The notes below the pieces were generated by a model that was given only the letters and a program-made list of their open reading frames with translations, made no database searches and had not been told where the DNA came from. Both the position numbers and the translations under genes were made by a program. A stretch of 64,000 nt of DNA. It comes from Paenibacillus oceani. GTDB lineage: Bacteria > Bacillota > Bacilli > Paenibacillales > NBRC-103111. The stretch is from the NCBI RefSeq assembly GCF_014705615.1, contig NZ_JACXJA010000015.1, positions 149,033 to 213,032 on the forward strand, in the 5' to 3' direction. Of the stretch, positions 25,561 through 34,296 are shown one piece after another. How positions within the stretch are numbered: the first letter of the stretch is position 1; every line of letters begins with the position of its first letter.

Positions 25561-27392
25561 TGATACCAGCTCCTCTGGCTCTCATACATCCCGGCATATA
25601 CACCCCGGGCTTTCATTAGCTCCGGATGGCTGCCTTGCTCGATAACCCGTCCGTCACCGATCACGAATATGATATCGGCCAGCAGCGTTGAGCCCAGACG
25701 ATGACTGATGAACAACGTTGTTTTGTCTCTACTGATCTGCTCAAACTGCTCATACAGCTTGCTTTCGCCGATCGGGTCCAGCGCCGCCGTCGGTTCGTCC
25801 AGTATGCGGATCGGTGCGGGATTCAGAAGAGCTCTCGCCATCGCAATCCGCTGCCATTCGCCTCCGGAGACGTCCTGACCGCCCGTTTTGATTTTGCCGA
25901 GCGGCGTCTCGATTCCCTTAGGCAGTTTTTGCTCAAGCGTATGCAAGCTCACTTGACCGGCGGTCTGGCGAATCCGCGCTAACGTAACCTCTTCGGCGTC
26001 GTGATGCAGCCGATTCACATCCCCTACCGCGATATTGTCTTTCAGCGGGATGTAATATTTGGCGAAATCTTGATAAACGACCGAGTAAAACGCTTTCAGT
26101 TCATGCTGCCCGTATTCGGAAATGGGCTTGCCGTTCAAAAGAATCTCGCCTTCGTACAGGTCGTATAACCCCATAAGCAGCTTCATAATCGTCGTCTTCC
26201 CCGCTCCGTTCACGCCGACAAATGCATACTGGGAACCGGCTTGTATCCGAAACGAAAGTCCGTTTAGGACCGGCGCCTGCATGCCCGGATAAACGAATTT
26301 GACTTCTCTGAACTCAAGCGATTCGAACACCGGCGCCGGAAATACCGGAGCTGCCGCCGCTCCGTCCGTTTCTTCAAGCTGTACGAATTCGGTCAAGTCT
26401 TTTAAATACTCGCGGTGTTTCGTCAGTTGATCCACATTGGCGGTGAGCTGCCACGACATCATCTGGACGATGCCGAAGACGGCGTTCACCAGAGAGATGA
26501 ACATACCGATCGTGACCGCTCCTGCAATCACAGGTCCGATCAGCACCATGATGATCAGCATCGAGACAGTCGCGGTCAGCACGCTTCCGGCTTTCATTTT
26601 AATAAACCATTTCCGTTCCGTGCGGAATTCGATGCTCCGTGCCGTCTCGTAGTGGCGATACCAGCGTTCTCCGACGGGTCCGCCGAACCCGAATAACGTT
26701 CGCTCGTCCACCGCCTCGCGGCCTGTCAACACTTCGGTCAAATATTCGTATCTTCTCTTATACTTGGATACTTCACGGCCGGCCTCGTACGTCGAGCGTC
26801 CGCTCTTGATCTCCAGGACGAACAGGGGCGCCGTCAGCGCCAGGATCAGCAGAGCCGCCCACCATACTTGGGTAAGAAGCAGAATCAGAATTCCCGTGAC
26901 CTGGATCGCTTTGGAGACGATGGCCAGGAGGTCGGTGAAGGCGGATCTGATCTTCGTTTCCGGTGCTGCGGCTATTCGCGAGATCAAGTCCCACGTCCCG
27001 TGATTTTCGATATGCCGGTAAGCCAGCTTCGCCCGTTTTTCTGTGATGGCCGTACGAAACTGCTCGCGGATGGAAAGCTCCAGCCTGACCTGAATCAACG
27101 CTGTCCATTGCCTTGCCATCCATTGATAGGCGATTAAAGCAACAACGGCGAGCATAGACGGATAAATAAGCGACAAGTCCGATTCGTTCTGAACGATTGA
27201 TAGGGCGTTATCGATAAAAGATGCCGTCGCTACGATTTGCATCGTTGGCGCCGCCCCCGCCAATAACGTCTGCAAAATGGCCAGTACCGTCAAAATCGGC
27301 GCACACTGGAACGGGATTCGAATCGTGTCCCGGATTCCATATTTTCTGCCGGTAAGTATCAGTTTAGTCCCCTCCATCGCTATTAGTCTCAT
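25557..27392 (-). CDS. ABC exporter half-transporter (TMD-NBD), first subunit
   Basis: A 611-residue half-transporter: membrane domain (about 20-320), then a nucleotide-binding domain with Walker A GVNGAGKTT, Q-loop VYQDFAKYY, signature VSGGEWQR, Walker B IRILDEPTAALD and FISHRLGS. It is coupled by ATGA to the second subunit. The start is uncertain: ATG 27392 has only AGGA upstream, ATG 27377 has no clear site, and a CTG at about 27362 is preceded by GGAGGGG at 6 bases. No peptide precursor or maturation gene is beside it. Confidence 0.9.
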   Translation of the reverse strand: MRLIAMEGTKLILTGRKYGIRDTIRIPFQCAPILTVLAILQTLLAGAAPTMQIVATASFIDNALSIVQNESDLSLIYPSMLAVVALIAYQWMARQWTALIQVRLELSIREQFRTAITEKRAKLAYRHIENHGTWDLISRIAAAPETKIRSAFTDLLAIVSKAIQVTGILILLLTQVWWAALLILALTAPLFVLEIKSGRSTYEAGREVSKYKRRYEYLTEVLTGREAVDERTLFGFGGPVGERWYRHYETARSIEFRTERKWFIKMKAGSVLTATVSMLIIMVLIGPVIAGAVTIGMFISLVNAVFGIVQMMSWQLTANVDQLTKHREYLKDLTEFVQLEETDGAAAAPVFPAPVFESLEFREVKFVYPGMQAPVLNGLSFRIQAGSQYAFVGVNGAGKTTIMKLLMGLYDLYEGEILLNGKPISEYGQHELKAFYSVVYQDFAKYYIPLKDNIAVGDVNRLHHDAEEVTLARIRQTAGQVSLHTLEQKLPKGIETPLGKIKTGGQDVSGGEWQRIAMARALLNPAPIRILDEPTAALDPIGESKLYEQFEQISRDKTTLFISHRLGSTLLADIIFVIGDGRVIEQGSHPELMKARGVYAGMYESQRSWYQ

Positions 27393-27462
27393 TCATTCCT
27401 AAAATACTACGTTACTTCCATATATTAGGTCTCATGAAATAGAGCGATTTGTAGCAAATAGA

Positions 27463-27490
27463 AAAAAGCCCGCGGGCGTTATCGGCCTGC
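27463..27490 (-). terminator. Possible terminator after the NADP reductase gene
   Basis: On the minus strand a short GC palindrome (GCCCGCGGGC) is followed by six T residues, 65-90 bases after the gene end. The stem is short. Confidence 0.4.
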
Positions 27491-27554
27491 AGACCTGGCT
27501 TCGCACTTGTCAATCGGATCGTAAATGCGAAGTATCGTCTATGATTTCCGGAGC

Positions 27555-28607
27555 TTATTTCGTATACAAATGCTTCATCAGCTCACGGTTTTTTTGTGCG
27601 AACAGATCGTTATGGGACGATACCATCCCGTAAGCGTTCGCGTCGGGAGTTATGTATTGTTTGGCCTTGTTTACGGCGTTTGCGGCATCCTGGAAAGCGC
27701 CCGCGATGAGATGCAGCTTGCCTTCATGGTGCAAAATATCGCCTGCTGCATACAACCCGTCTACCGACGTTTCGCTCATTGGACTTCCGGCGATCCAGTA
27801 TTCTTTTTCCATCGCGATTTTTACTTTGCTATTTTGCAGCAGATCTTTGTCCCGCTCGTAGCCGTGATTGATGATGACTTCATCGATCTCCAGCTCGGTT
27901 TCCGTATCGTCCTCGCTATGCTTGAGCAGCACCTTTTGGATCGTTTCATGGTTGGGCGAGGCAATCAGCTTTTCGATCGACGTGTTCAACAAACATTCGA
28001 CAGAGCTAGCAAGCAGCTTGGAGATTTCCGCCTCGTGGCCTTTCAGATTGTCTTTCCGGTAGGTCAAGTACACCTTCTTCGCAATCGGCTCCAGTTCGTT
28101 CGCCCAGTCGATCGCCGCATTCCCGCCGCCCGAGATGAGCACCGTCTTGCCTTGAAAGCGGGCGAGCGACTTCACCGTATAATGCAGATTCGTTACTTCA
28201 AACCGCTCTGCCCCGTCGATCGTTAATTTGGTCGGCTTTAAGATGCCGCCCCCTACCGCAAGAAGAACCGTCCGGGAATAATGCTCGTTCCCTGAGGCCG
28301 TATGCAGCACGAATGTTCCCTGTTCATCCTTCGTAATCGACGTCACCTTCTCCCCTAGCACGACTTCAGGGTTAAAGGTCGTTCCTTGAGCGGTCAGCTG
28401 ATCGATCAGTTGGGCTCCGGAAACCGGGGTTAAGCCGCCGACGTCCCAGATCATTTTCTCCGGATAAACATGAACCTTGCCGCCGAGAAACGGCTGATAT
28501 TCGATGATTTTCGTAGACATTTCGCGCAAACCGCTATAAAATGCAGCAAACAGTCCGGCCGGACCTCCGCCGATAATCGTAACGTCGAAAACTAGATTCG
28601 TATCCAT
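27555..28607 (-). CDS. Ferredoxin/flavodoxin-NADP+ reductase (YumC/YcgT type)
   Basis: A 350-residue flavoprotein of the thioredoxin-reductase-like family. The FAD motif GGGPAG is at residues 13-18, a second dinucleotide motif SGGGNAAIDWA lies near 165, and the C-terminal FAD motif is GLYAAGDI. There is no CxxC redox pair, which separates it from thioredoxin reductase. It would pass electrons between NADPH and ferredoxin or flavodoxin. ATG 28607 follows AGGAG at 9 bases. A near-perfect Fur box lies about 100 bases upstream, so it is likely induced by iron limitation, as for the Fur-controlled Bacillus paralogue YcgT. It may support iron release from siderophores. Confidence 0.92.
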   Translation of the reverse strand: MDTNLVFDVTIIGGGPAGLFAAFYSGLREMSTKIIEYQPFLGGKVHVYPEKMIWDVGGLTPVSGAQLIDQLTAQGTTFNPEVVLGEKVTSITKDEQGTFVLHTASGNEHYSRTVLLAVGGGILKPTKLTIDGAERFEVTNLHYTVKSLARFQGKTVLISGGGNAAIDWANELEPIAKKVYLTYRKDNLKGHEAEISKLLASSVECLLNTSIEKLIASPNHETIQKVLLKHSEDDTETELEIDEVIINHGYERDKDLLQNSKVKIAMEKEYWIAGSPMSETSVDGLYAAGDILHHEGKLHLIAGAFQDAANAVNKAKQYITPDANAYGMVSSHNDLFAQKNRELMKHLYTK

Positions 28608-28707
28608 ATTTATTTGCTCCTCTGCAGGTAATGGGGGAAATCCGCCTAGCTTCATGGAATCGTCCGCTAACGTTAGTCATCTGAATCCAAAACCAATTCA
28701 TAATAGT

Positions 28708-28726
28708 GATAATGATTATCATTATC
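28708..28726. promoter_or_regulatory. Fur box
   Basis: GATAATGATTATCATTATC matches the 19-base Fur consensus GATAATGATAATCATTATC at all positions except the central base. It lies 101 bases upstream of the reductase start, within the AT-rich promoter region. Confidence 0.9.
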
Positions 28727-28876
28727 GTAATTATATCAAAGAAAACGAACTTTTCAATAAGAATTTGCAGTTGCTGGGAAATGTTGAATTCTACTCCTAA
28801 CCGGAGTCAGGTACGGAATGCTGCCAACGCTCTTCATGCCGCCGGTTTTGAACCTGTCGCCCGCCTGCCACACGCC

Positions 28877-28898
28877 AAAAAGCCCGCAAGATGCGGGC
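28877..28898 (-). terminator. Rho-independent terminator
   Basis: On the minus strand GCCCGCA-TCT-TGCGGGC is followed by TTTTT. It lies 70 bases after the serine hydrolase gene. Confidence 0.9.
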
Positions 28899-28968
28899 CA
28901 AACCAAACGTAAACAAAACCAAACTAAACTCATTTTGAAATTGCCGCATAAACGGGTGTCCGGAATGT

Positions 28969-30348
28969 CTACCCTTCTCCGATCCGCACTCCCGGCGTCT
29001 CGGCATCCTCCTGGATCACAATCAGCTTCTCCGCTTTCCCACCCCCGTCGCACAGGAATTCGACTTCAACCGGTATAAGCCGGACGAAGAAACGGGTTTG
29101 CGTCGATGGATACAACTCCAGACGCACTTTGCCGGTTATCTGCAAAAAGAGCCGGTCTTCCTCGATGAGGACTTGAGCGATTGTCGAATCTCCGTCGCTC
29201 CCTTCTTCTCCAATCCGGTACGTTCCGACATAACGCTCGTATAGCTTACGGTCGAACGACGCGATTTTTTGTTCCGGAGGAAGCTGGGGAATGTCATAGG
29301 GGAGTTCCAGCAATATATGTTCGGCGGCGGATATGACAGCCTGATCGAATTCAACGGCCTGCTCCCGGTTTCTCAAATAAATCAGCGTCATATCGGCATC
29401 GATATACCGGATCATCACGGTCGCATAACCCGGCCAGCCTCCGCTGTGAAGAACCGCTCTGCCCTTCCCTTCCTTCTGCTCCAGAATCCAGCCGAAACCG
29501 TAATCGAAGGTTTCCCCGTTATTGAACGGTACTGGCGCAAACGCCTGATCCAGGGACCGTCTGCTCACGAGCGAATCTGTGTACAAAGCCCGGTCGAACT
29601 TCAGCAAATCGCACATATTCGAATTGACGGTGCCGTCACCCTGAATGCCGTCCAAAAATCTGACATACTGCGTATCTCCGATATCGTCGGGCAGCTTATA
29701 CTCTCCGGAATGAAAGTCGAAGACGTATCCGTAAGCGTAATCGGAAATCGTTTCAGGGCGGTACCTCCTGTTATGAACGCTTGTGCGGGCCATCCCAAGC
29801 GGACGAAAAATGCGGCTTCGCATATATTCCGCGAACGTAAGTCCGGATATTCGCTCGATCAGGACGGCGAGCAGCACATACCCTGTATTGCTGTATAACC
29901 AGCTTTCACCGGGTTCGAAATAAACTGGTGGCTGGTAGCGGATCAACATATCCAGCACGTCCGCGTTCGTTGCTATCCGGGTCCGGTCCCAATGCGTCAA
30001 GAACAGCTCCATATAGTCGGGCAAACCTGAAGTATGGCCAAGCAGCTGCCTTACAGTAATTCCCGGGTATGGTAGCTCCGGAATCCACAGCGAAACGGGA
30101 TCGTCATAGGCGAGCTTTCCCTGTTCTTCCAAAAGGATCACACCCAAAGCGGTGAACGGCTTCGACAACGAAGCGAGCTCGAATACGGTATTTGTCGTCA
30201 ACCGGCGTCCCGAAGATCGTTCGGCGAAACCGAATGCCACTTCATAAATCACTTCACCTCGCTCCGCCGCCATGAAAACCCCGTTAACTCCGCCCTGCCG
30301 ATCGATTTCGGCAAACAATTGCTCCAGCTTCTCCCGTTTGGTATTCAT
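28969..30348 (-). CDS. Serine hydrolase, beta-lactamase/PBP4-like (class C fold)
   Basis: A 459-residue protein of the beta-lactamase-related family. The active-site SxxK is SLSK (residues 60-63) in VFELASLSKPFTALG; the YxN motif is YSN in WLYSNTGYVLL; HSGG in the third-motif position (VLHSGGWPGY) stands where KTG occurs in penicillin-binding proteins. No signal peptide is visible, suggesting a cytoplasmic esterase or peptidase rather than a true beta-lactamase. The last 100 residues are a separate beta-rich domain. ATG 30348 follows GAGGAGAGGG. An operator shared with the upstream MarR gene lies 65 bases before the start. Confidence 0.88.
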   Translation of the reverse strand: MNTKREKLEQLFAEIDRQGGVNGVFMAAERGEVIYEVAFGFAERSSGRRLTTNTVFELASLSKPFTALGVILLEEQGKLAYDDPVSLWIPELPYPGITVRQLLGHTSGLPDYMELFLTHWDRTRIATNADVLDMLIRYQPPVYFEPGESWLYSNTGYVLLAVLIERISGLTFAEYMRSRIFRPLGMARTSVHNRRYRPETISDYAYGYVFDFHSGEYKLPDDIGDTQYVRFLDGIQGDGTVNSNMCDLLKFDRALYTDSLVSRRSLDQAFAPVPFNNGETFDYGFGWILEQKEGKGRAVLHSGGWPGYATVMIRYIDADMTLIYLRNREQAVEFDQAVISAAEHILLELPYDIPQLPPEQKIASFDRKLYERYVGTYRIGEEGSDGDSTIAQVLIEEDRLFLQITGKVRLELYPSTQTRFFVRLIPVEVEFLCDGGGKAEKLIVIQEDAETPGVRIGEG

Positions 30349-30412
30349 CGAACCCTCTCCTCGTCTAAGGTTTATGACAGTCAGACTGGCTATAATGTTA
30401 ATCATATGTAAA

Positions 30413-30433
30413 CTATTAAGGCGACTTAACTAT
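30413..30433. promoter_or_regulatory. Candidate MarR operator, serine hydrolase promoter
   Basis: An imperfect inverted repeat (CTATTAAGG..CTTAACTAT). Read in reverse it shares ATAGTTAAGTC-CCTTAA with the palindrome upstream of the marR gene, differing at one central base. It lies just after a TATAAT (30391-30396, plus strand) in the region upstream of the serine hydrolase start. Confidence 0.7.
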
Positions 30434-30495
30434 CGTACAAAAGGAAACGCCGGTACCTGTCGACGATTGTCCCTGCTGACAGGCGATGGCAGTGT

Positions 30496-30972
30496 TTATT
30501 TTATCGTTTTGCTGCCATCGCCGTTTACTTCCTTCTCCACGATCGCCTTCAGCTTCAAGATCGTGTTCTTCATCGCAACGACTTCATCGAAGTCGAGTTG
30601 CGAGTAATAACGCTCGATGATCGTCCGCTCCAGATGATCCTGCTTGACGAAATAGTCCGTCCCGCGCTGCGCAAGACGAACAAGAATTTCCCTGCGATTG
30701 CTCCGGTTGATCTCACGGGTCACATAATTCGCTTTCTCCAGCTTGCTGACGATCTGGCTTACCGCACTGGACGAAACGTTCATCCGCTCGGCAAGTTCGC
30801 TAACCGTCATCTGGTTGTGCTTATGGACATGCTCGAGCAGAATGGTCTGCTTTGCCGTTATTTCACTCTCCAGCAGCTCTTCATGGGCTTGAAACAGCAT
30901 TACATTCATCGAGTAGTCCGCTTCATTCATCTCTTTGACGATCCGGATCAAGTCTTCCCTCGTGGTCTCCAT
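30496..30972 (-). CDS. MarR family transcriptional regulator
   Basis: A 158-residue winged-helix regulator: TAKQTILLEHVHKHNQMTVSELAERMNVSSSAVSQIVSKLEKANYVTREINRSNRREILVRL covers the recognition helix and wing, flanked by dimerisation helices. A perfect palindrome lies 22 bases before the start and a similar one before the downstream serine hydrolase gene, so it probably represses both and responds to a ligand. The ATG has a distant ribosome-binding site (AAGGA). Confidence 0.92.
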   Translation of the reverse strand: METTREDLIRIVKEMNEADYSMNVMLFQAHEELLESEITAKQTILLEHVHKHNQMTVSELAERMNVSSSAVSQIVSKLEKANYVTREINRSNRREILVRLAQRGTDYFVKQDHLERTIIERYYSQLDFDEVVAMKNTILKLKAIVEKEVNGDGSKTIK

Positions 30973-30993
30973 CGGAATAGGTTCGCATCCTTC

Positions 30994-31015
30994 ATAGTTA
31001 AGTCACCTTAACTAT
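30994..31015. promoter_or_regulatory. Candidate MarR autoregulatory operator
   Basis: ATAGTTAAG and CTTAACTAT form a perfect inverted repeat with a 4-base centre. It sits directly upstream of marR and matches the site at 30413-30433. Confidence 0.75.
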
Positions 31016-31165
31016 TTTACCTCGATTTTCTGCCAATAGCAATCGAGCTTTCAAAAGATTTTGGTCGTACCAACAAGCTCATTATTTCGCTATCTTGCTA
31101 TTCCATCTGCTAAAACGTACAAAAACCGCATTTTAGAGTTATACTTTGGATAGAGGTGAACCCAC

Positions 31166-31741
31166 ATGAATCAGCAGCCCGGTCCGCAGCCGCTGACGGA
31201 GGAACAATGGCAGGCTGTCGTCAGCAACGATGCGTCCTATGACGGCCATTTTTTTTACGCAGTAAAAACGACAGGCATCTTTTGCCGTCCTTCCTGCAAA
31301 TCAAGACCGCCGAAGCAAGAACATATCGGACTTTTTCATACGCCGGAACAAGCTGTAGCCGCAGGTTACCGGCCATGCAAACGATGCAAGCCGACGGGGC
31401 TACGGCTGCCTGACGAAGAATGGATATCGCTGGTAACCGACTATATCGACAACCATTACGCCGAGCCGCTGACGCTGGATACGCTTGCGGCGATCTGCCA
31501 CGGTACGCCTTATCATCTCCATCGTACCTTCAAAAAAGTGAAAGGAAAAACGCCGGTGGAGTATATTCAAGATATTCGTATCGAAAAAGCCAAAGCTGAG
31601 CTGATCCGAACATCGAAGCCGGTATCCGAGGTGGGCCATGGCGTGGGCTTGTCGAATACTCCGTATTTCATCACGTTGTTCAAAAAGAAAACCGGGCATA
31701 CGCCGGCGAGCTACCGCCACGACCCGGCAACCCGGTCCTGA
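31166..31741 (+). CDS. adaA: AdaA: methylphosphotriester-DNA methyltransferase/activator
   Basis: A 191-residue protein with the Ada N-terminal zinc domain (Cys 40, 44, 71 and 74; FCRPSCKSRPP, YRPCKRCKP) and a C-terminal AraC-type helix-turn-helix (about 85-185). The cysteine at 40 is the expected acceptor of the methyl group from DNA phosphotriesters; methylation turns the protein into an activator of alkylation-repair genes. It is followed 16 bases later by adaB, the Bacillus-type arrangement of separate AdaA and AdaB. AGGTG lies before the ATG. Confidence 0.95.
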   Translation: MNQQPGPQPLTEEQWQAVVSNDASYDGHFFYAVKTTGIFCRPSCKSRPPKQEHIGLFHTPEQAVAAGYRPCKRCKPTGLRLPDEEWISLVTDYIDNHYAEPLTLDTLAAICHGTPYHLHRTFKKVKGKTPVEYIQDIRIEKAKAELIRTSKPVSEVGHGVGLSNTPYFITLFKKKTGHTPASYRHDPATRS

Positions 31742-31757
31742 AGGAGGATTTTTATTT

Positions 31758-32306
31758 ATGGAAAAAAGCTCTAATGCGGCACCGCTCTACTGGTCGCTGC
31801 TCGCTTATCAAGATTGGAACATGCATATCGGGGCGACGGAAAAAGGCTTATGTTATGTAGGCTCGCAAAACCGCTCCTTCCAGGAGCTGGCCGACTGGGC
31901 AGCCGCCCGTTATCCAGGCAGCGCGCTCGTTCGCGACGACCGGATGACGCAGCGGTATGCAGACGAGCTGATCGAATATTTGGAAGGCGCTCGCGAAAGC
32001 TTCACGGCCCCTGCCGACTTGCGAGGCACCCCTTTTCAGCTTGCTGTATGGAAAGCGCTCGGCGACATCCCTTACGGGCAAACGAGAACGTACACCGATA
32101 TCGCGGAGATGATCCGGAAGCCGTCGTCGGTGCGTGCCGTAGGAGCGGCGATCGGGGCCAACCCGAATCTGATCACGGTCCCCTGCCATCGCGTCATCGG
32201 GAAAAACGGGGCGTTGACCGGCTACCGGGGCGGGCTCGAGATGAAGACGAAACTGCTTGAACTGGAGCGGAACGTCTCGTATTCGAAGGAAGCCGTGCGG
32301 CGATGA
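31758..32306 (+). CDS. adaB: AdaB: methylated-DNA-protein-cysteine methyltransferase
   Basis: A 182-residue O6-alkylguanine-DNA alkyltransferase. The active-site motif PCHR is intact (acceptor Cys 143) after NPNLITV, and the helix-turn-helix/arginine region TYTDIAEMI..SSVRAVGAAIGANP is present. It repairs O6-methylguanine by suicide transfer. ATG 31758 follows AAGGAGG; the longer frame overlaps adaA and is not real. It overlaps the radical SAM gene by ATGA, forming one operon with adaA. Confidence 0.95.
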   Translation: MEKSSNAAPLYWSLLAYQDWNMHIGATEKGLCYVGSQNRSFQELADWAAARYPGSALVRDDRMTQRYADELIEYLEGARESFTAPADLRGTPFQLAVWKALGDIPYGQTRTYTDIAEMIRKPSSVRAVGAAIGANPNLITVPCHRVIGKNGALTGYRGGLEMKTKLLELERNVSYSKEAVRR

Positions 32307-33121
32307 ACCCTGAGTATACACACAAAACTCCAAAATCGCTTCTTAACAAAGGGACAGGCTTCCTGGCCGGCTACAGCCATTCGTTAAATCCGTATACAGG
32401 CTGTACGTTCGCCTGCTCCTATTGTTACGTCCGGCAAATGCCGGTATCCACGTTCCGCGGCAAAGCTTGGGGAAGCTGGGTCGATATTAAAAGCGATGCG
32501 GCAGACGTCTTCCGGAAAGAGCTGCAAAAAGCGAAGTCCAAAGGTCCCGTCACCATCTTCATGTCCTCCAGCACCGATCCGTATCAGCCTATCGAATACA
32601 AGGAGAACGTTACCCGGTCGCTGCTTGAAGTTATGGTTGCCGATCCGCCGGATTTCTTATTCGTCCAGACCCGCAGTCCGCTCGTACGCAGAGATATCGA
32701 TCTGCTGGCCCGGCTAGGGTCCAACGTGAGAGTAAGCATAACGGTGGAAACCGATCGGGAAGAAATCCGCAAACATTTCTCTCCCTATGCCCCGCCGATC
32801 GCGGCGAGATTAAAAACGCTGGAGATATTGACTGATGCCGGCATTCCGACCCAGGCTACGATAGCGCCGATGCTGCCGAGCAGCGACTCCTTTGCGCACA
32901 CGTTGCGTCCGCTAGTAAACCGCGTTTGTGTGGACGATTATTTTATGGGGGACGGAAGCGGCGGGAAACGAACCAAAAGCCTGGGCATCATTCAAAAGTA
33001 CAAGGAGCTCGGGTTGGAGGAATGGTACCATCCGGACGCCTACCGGATCGTCATCGAGCGGTTGCAGCAAATCTTTGCCGAGGACGAACTGTTCGTCAGC
33101 CAACAAGGCTTCGAGCCATAA
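32303..33121 (+). CDS. Radical SAM protein, spore photoproduct lyase-like
   Basis: A 272-residue radical SAM enzyme with the cluster motif CTFACSYC (Cys 34, 38 and 41) in YTGCTFACSYCYV, then FMSSSTDPYQPIE and the TRSPLVRRD strand. It belongs to the Rv2578c/SPL-related group often found near alkylation-repair genes, not to the long SplB proper (about 340 residues). The ATGA overlap with adaB suggests a repair role, possibly on damaged bases; the actual reaction is unknown. Confidence 0.88.
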   Translation: MNPEYTHKTPKSLLNKGTGFLAGYSHSLNPYTGCTFACSYCYVRQMPVSTFRGKAWGSWVDIKSDAADVFRKELQKAKSKGPVTIFMSSSTDPYQPIEYKENVTRSLLEVMVADPPDFLFVQTRSPLVRRDIDLLARLGSNVRVSITVETDREEIRKHFSPYAPPIAARLKTLEILTDAGIPTQATIAPMLPSSDSFAHTLRPLVNRVCVDDYFMGDGSGGKRTKSLGIIQKYKELGLEEWYHPDAYRIVIERLQQIFAEDELFVSQQGFEP

Positions 33122-33238
33122 GTCACCTCCCCTATCCTGACTTTCCTTGATATTGGAACATACCGGGTAACGGCTACGGCGGCGCCATCATTCGATTTAA
33201 CTCCAGATGAGACGCCGCTTTTCGCGTGCTCGCCGCAA

Positions 33239-33946
33239 CTACGAGTCGTTATGACGCTTGGTGCCGGTTTGCTTCATCCGCCGAATCGTCTTTTTCATGT
33301 CCGGATGGACCCGGTTCGACTCCGTTATTTTCTGCAATGCTTTGTTGTAAGTAAACGCGTCAAGCGAATGGTTATGCAAATAATGCATCGTCGGCTCGGG
33401 CTGCTTCACATAACAGACGGAGATCGCCCAGGCAACCGCCATTTTCACATAATAACCCTCATGCCGGATCGAGTCCAGCAAGCTCAGGACAGACTGAATA
33501 TACGGCTTATCGGTATAGTACATTAACAGCATGACTACGCCAAACCGTAGTTCGTATTCGCTCTCCGACCGCAAATAAGGCTGGATGAACGCCCACACGC
33601 TCGCCTTGTTCACAGAGGTGAACTTCAGCCCCGTACAGAAACTGTCACAAACCGACCAGTTGTCGATTTTGGGAACGAAATCCGCTACCAGAGCCAGAAG
33701 CTCCTCCAGCTCCGCCTGGGCATACCCGATGACCATCCCTTGAAGCATCACTTCCTCGAAATAATCGCCGTCGGCCTGCTTCAGATAACTGCGCCAATCA
33801 CGACGCGCGATTGTTTTGGCCAATTTGCGAAGCTCCGGCAAACGAACACCCATCACATGATCAATCGTGGGGATCAGCGAAGCGGAAAACGTCCGGTATT
33901 CCTCGTCCGCCAGCTCCAGCAATTGTTCTCTGATCGACAGCTCCAT
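33239..33946 (-). CDS. DNA alkylation repair protein (AlkD-like)
   Basis: A 235-residue all-helical HEAT-repeat protein: DHVMGVRLPELRKLAKTIA, YFEEVMLQGMVIGYA, NWSVCDSFCTGLKF, FGVVMLLMYYTD, YYVKMAVAWAISVCYVKQP. These are hallmarks of the AlkD/AlkC-like DNA glycosylase family that excises alkylated bases by non-flipping chemistry. Trp and Asp in NWSVCDSFC are in the conserved active-site region. ATG 33946 is chosen because AAGGTGATC precedes it and upstream residues are not conserved-like. It is convergent with the adaA-adaB-radical SAM operon. Confidence 0.88.
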   Translation of the reverse strand: MELSIREQLLELADEEYRTFSASLIPTIDHVMGVRLPELRKLAKTIARRDWRSYLKQADGDYFEEVMLQGMVIGYAQAELEELLALVADFVPKIDNWSVCDSFCTGLKFTSVNKASVWAFIQPYLRSESEYELRFGVVMLLMYYTDKPYIQSVLSLLDSIRHEGYYVKMAVAWAISVCYVKQPEPTMHYLHNHSLDAFTYNKALQKITESNRVHPDMKKTIRRMKQTGTKRHNDS

Positions 33947-34223
33947 CCTGATCACCTTCCCGTTCTCTAATTCCGCTCGTCCGTGCCTTGCGGCTTCTCG
34001 GTCTCCCTGTTGGTCGGCCCGGATGACGGCACGGCGATTCGCGCGCTGCACGTCTTACGCTCGTACAGCCAGTATACCTGAATCTAGGCTCGCGGGAGAC
34101 CTTTCTCGAATAGAACAGCAAGATCACGAAATTGTCATAGGGTGAGTTGCCCCGACAGGTCGTATCGTCCGATTTAACCCGATCGCGAACATTACTATGA
34201 AAGTTTCCCTGATTCGGTTTCTG

Positions 34224-34252
34224 TTGACGCTTCTTCCAGTATCGATTAAAAT
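34224..34252 (+). promoter_or_regulatory. SigA-type promoter of the ArsR-rhodanese operon
   Basis: TTGACG (34224-34229) and TAAAAT (34247-34252) are separated by 17 bases. The operator begins 2 bases after the -10 box. Confidence 0.8.
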
Positions 34253-34253
34253 A

Positions 34254-34283
34254 CAACTATTCAATTATACTATTGAATAGTTG
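34254..34283. promoter_or_regulatory. ArsR-type operator
   Basis: CAACTATTCAAT and ATTGAATAGTTG are perfect 12-base arms separated by 6 bases. The dyad covers the likely transcription start, so a bound repressor would block the promoter. Its position and symmetry fit ArsR/SmtB proteins. Confidence 0.8.
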
Positions 34284-34296
34284 AGGTGATGGAGCG

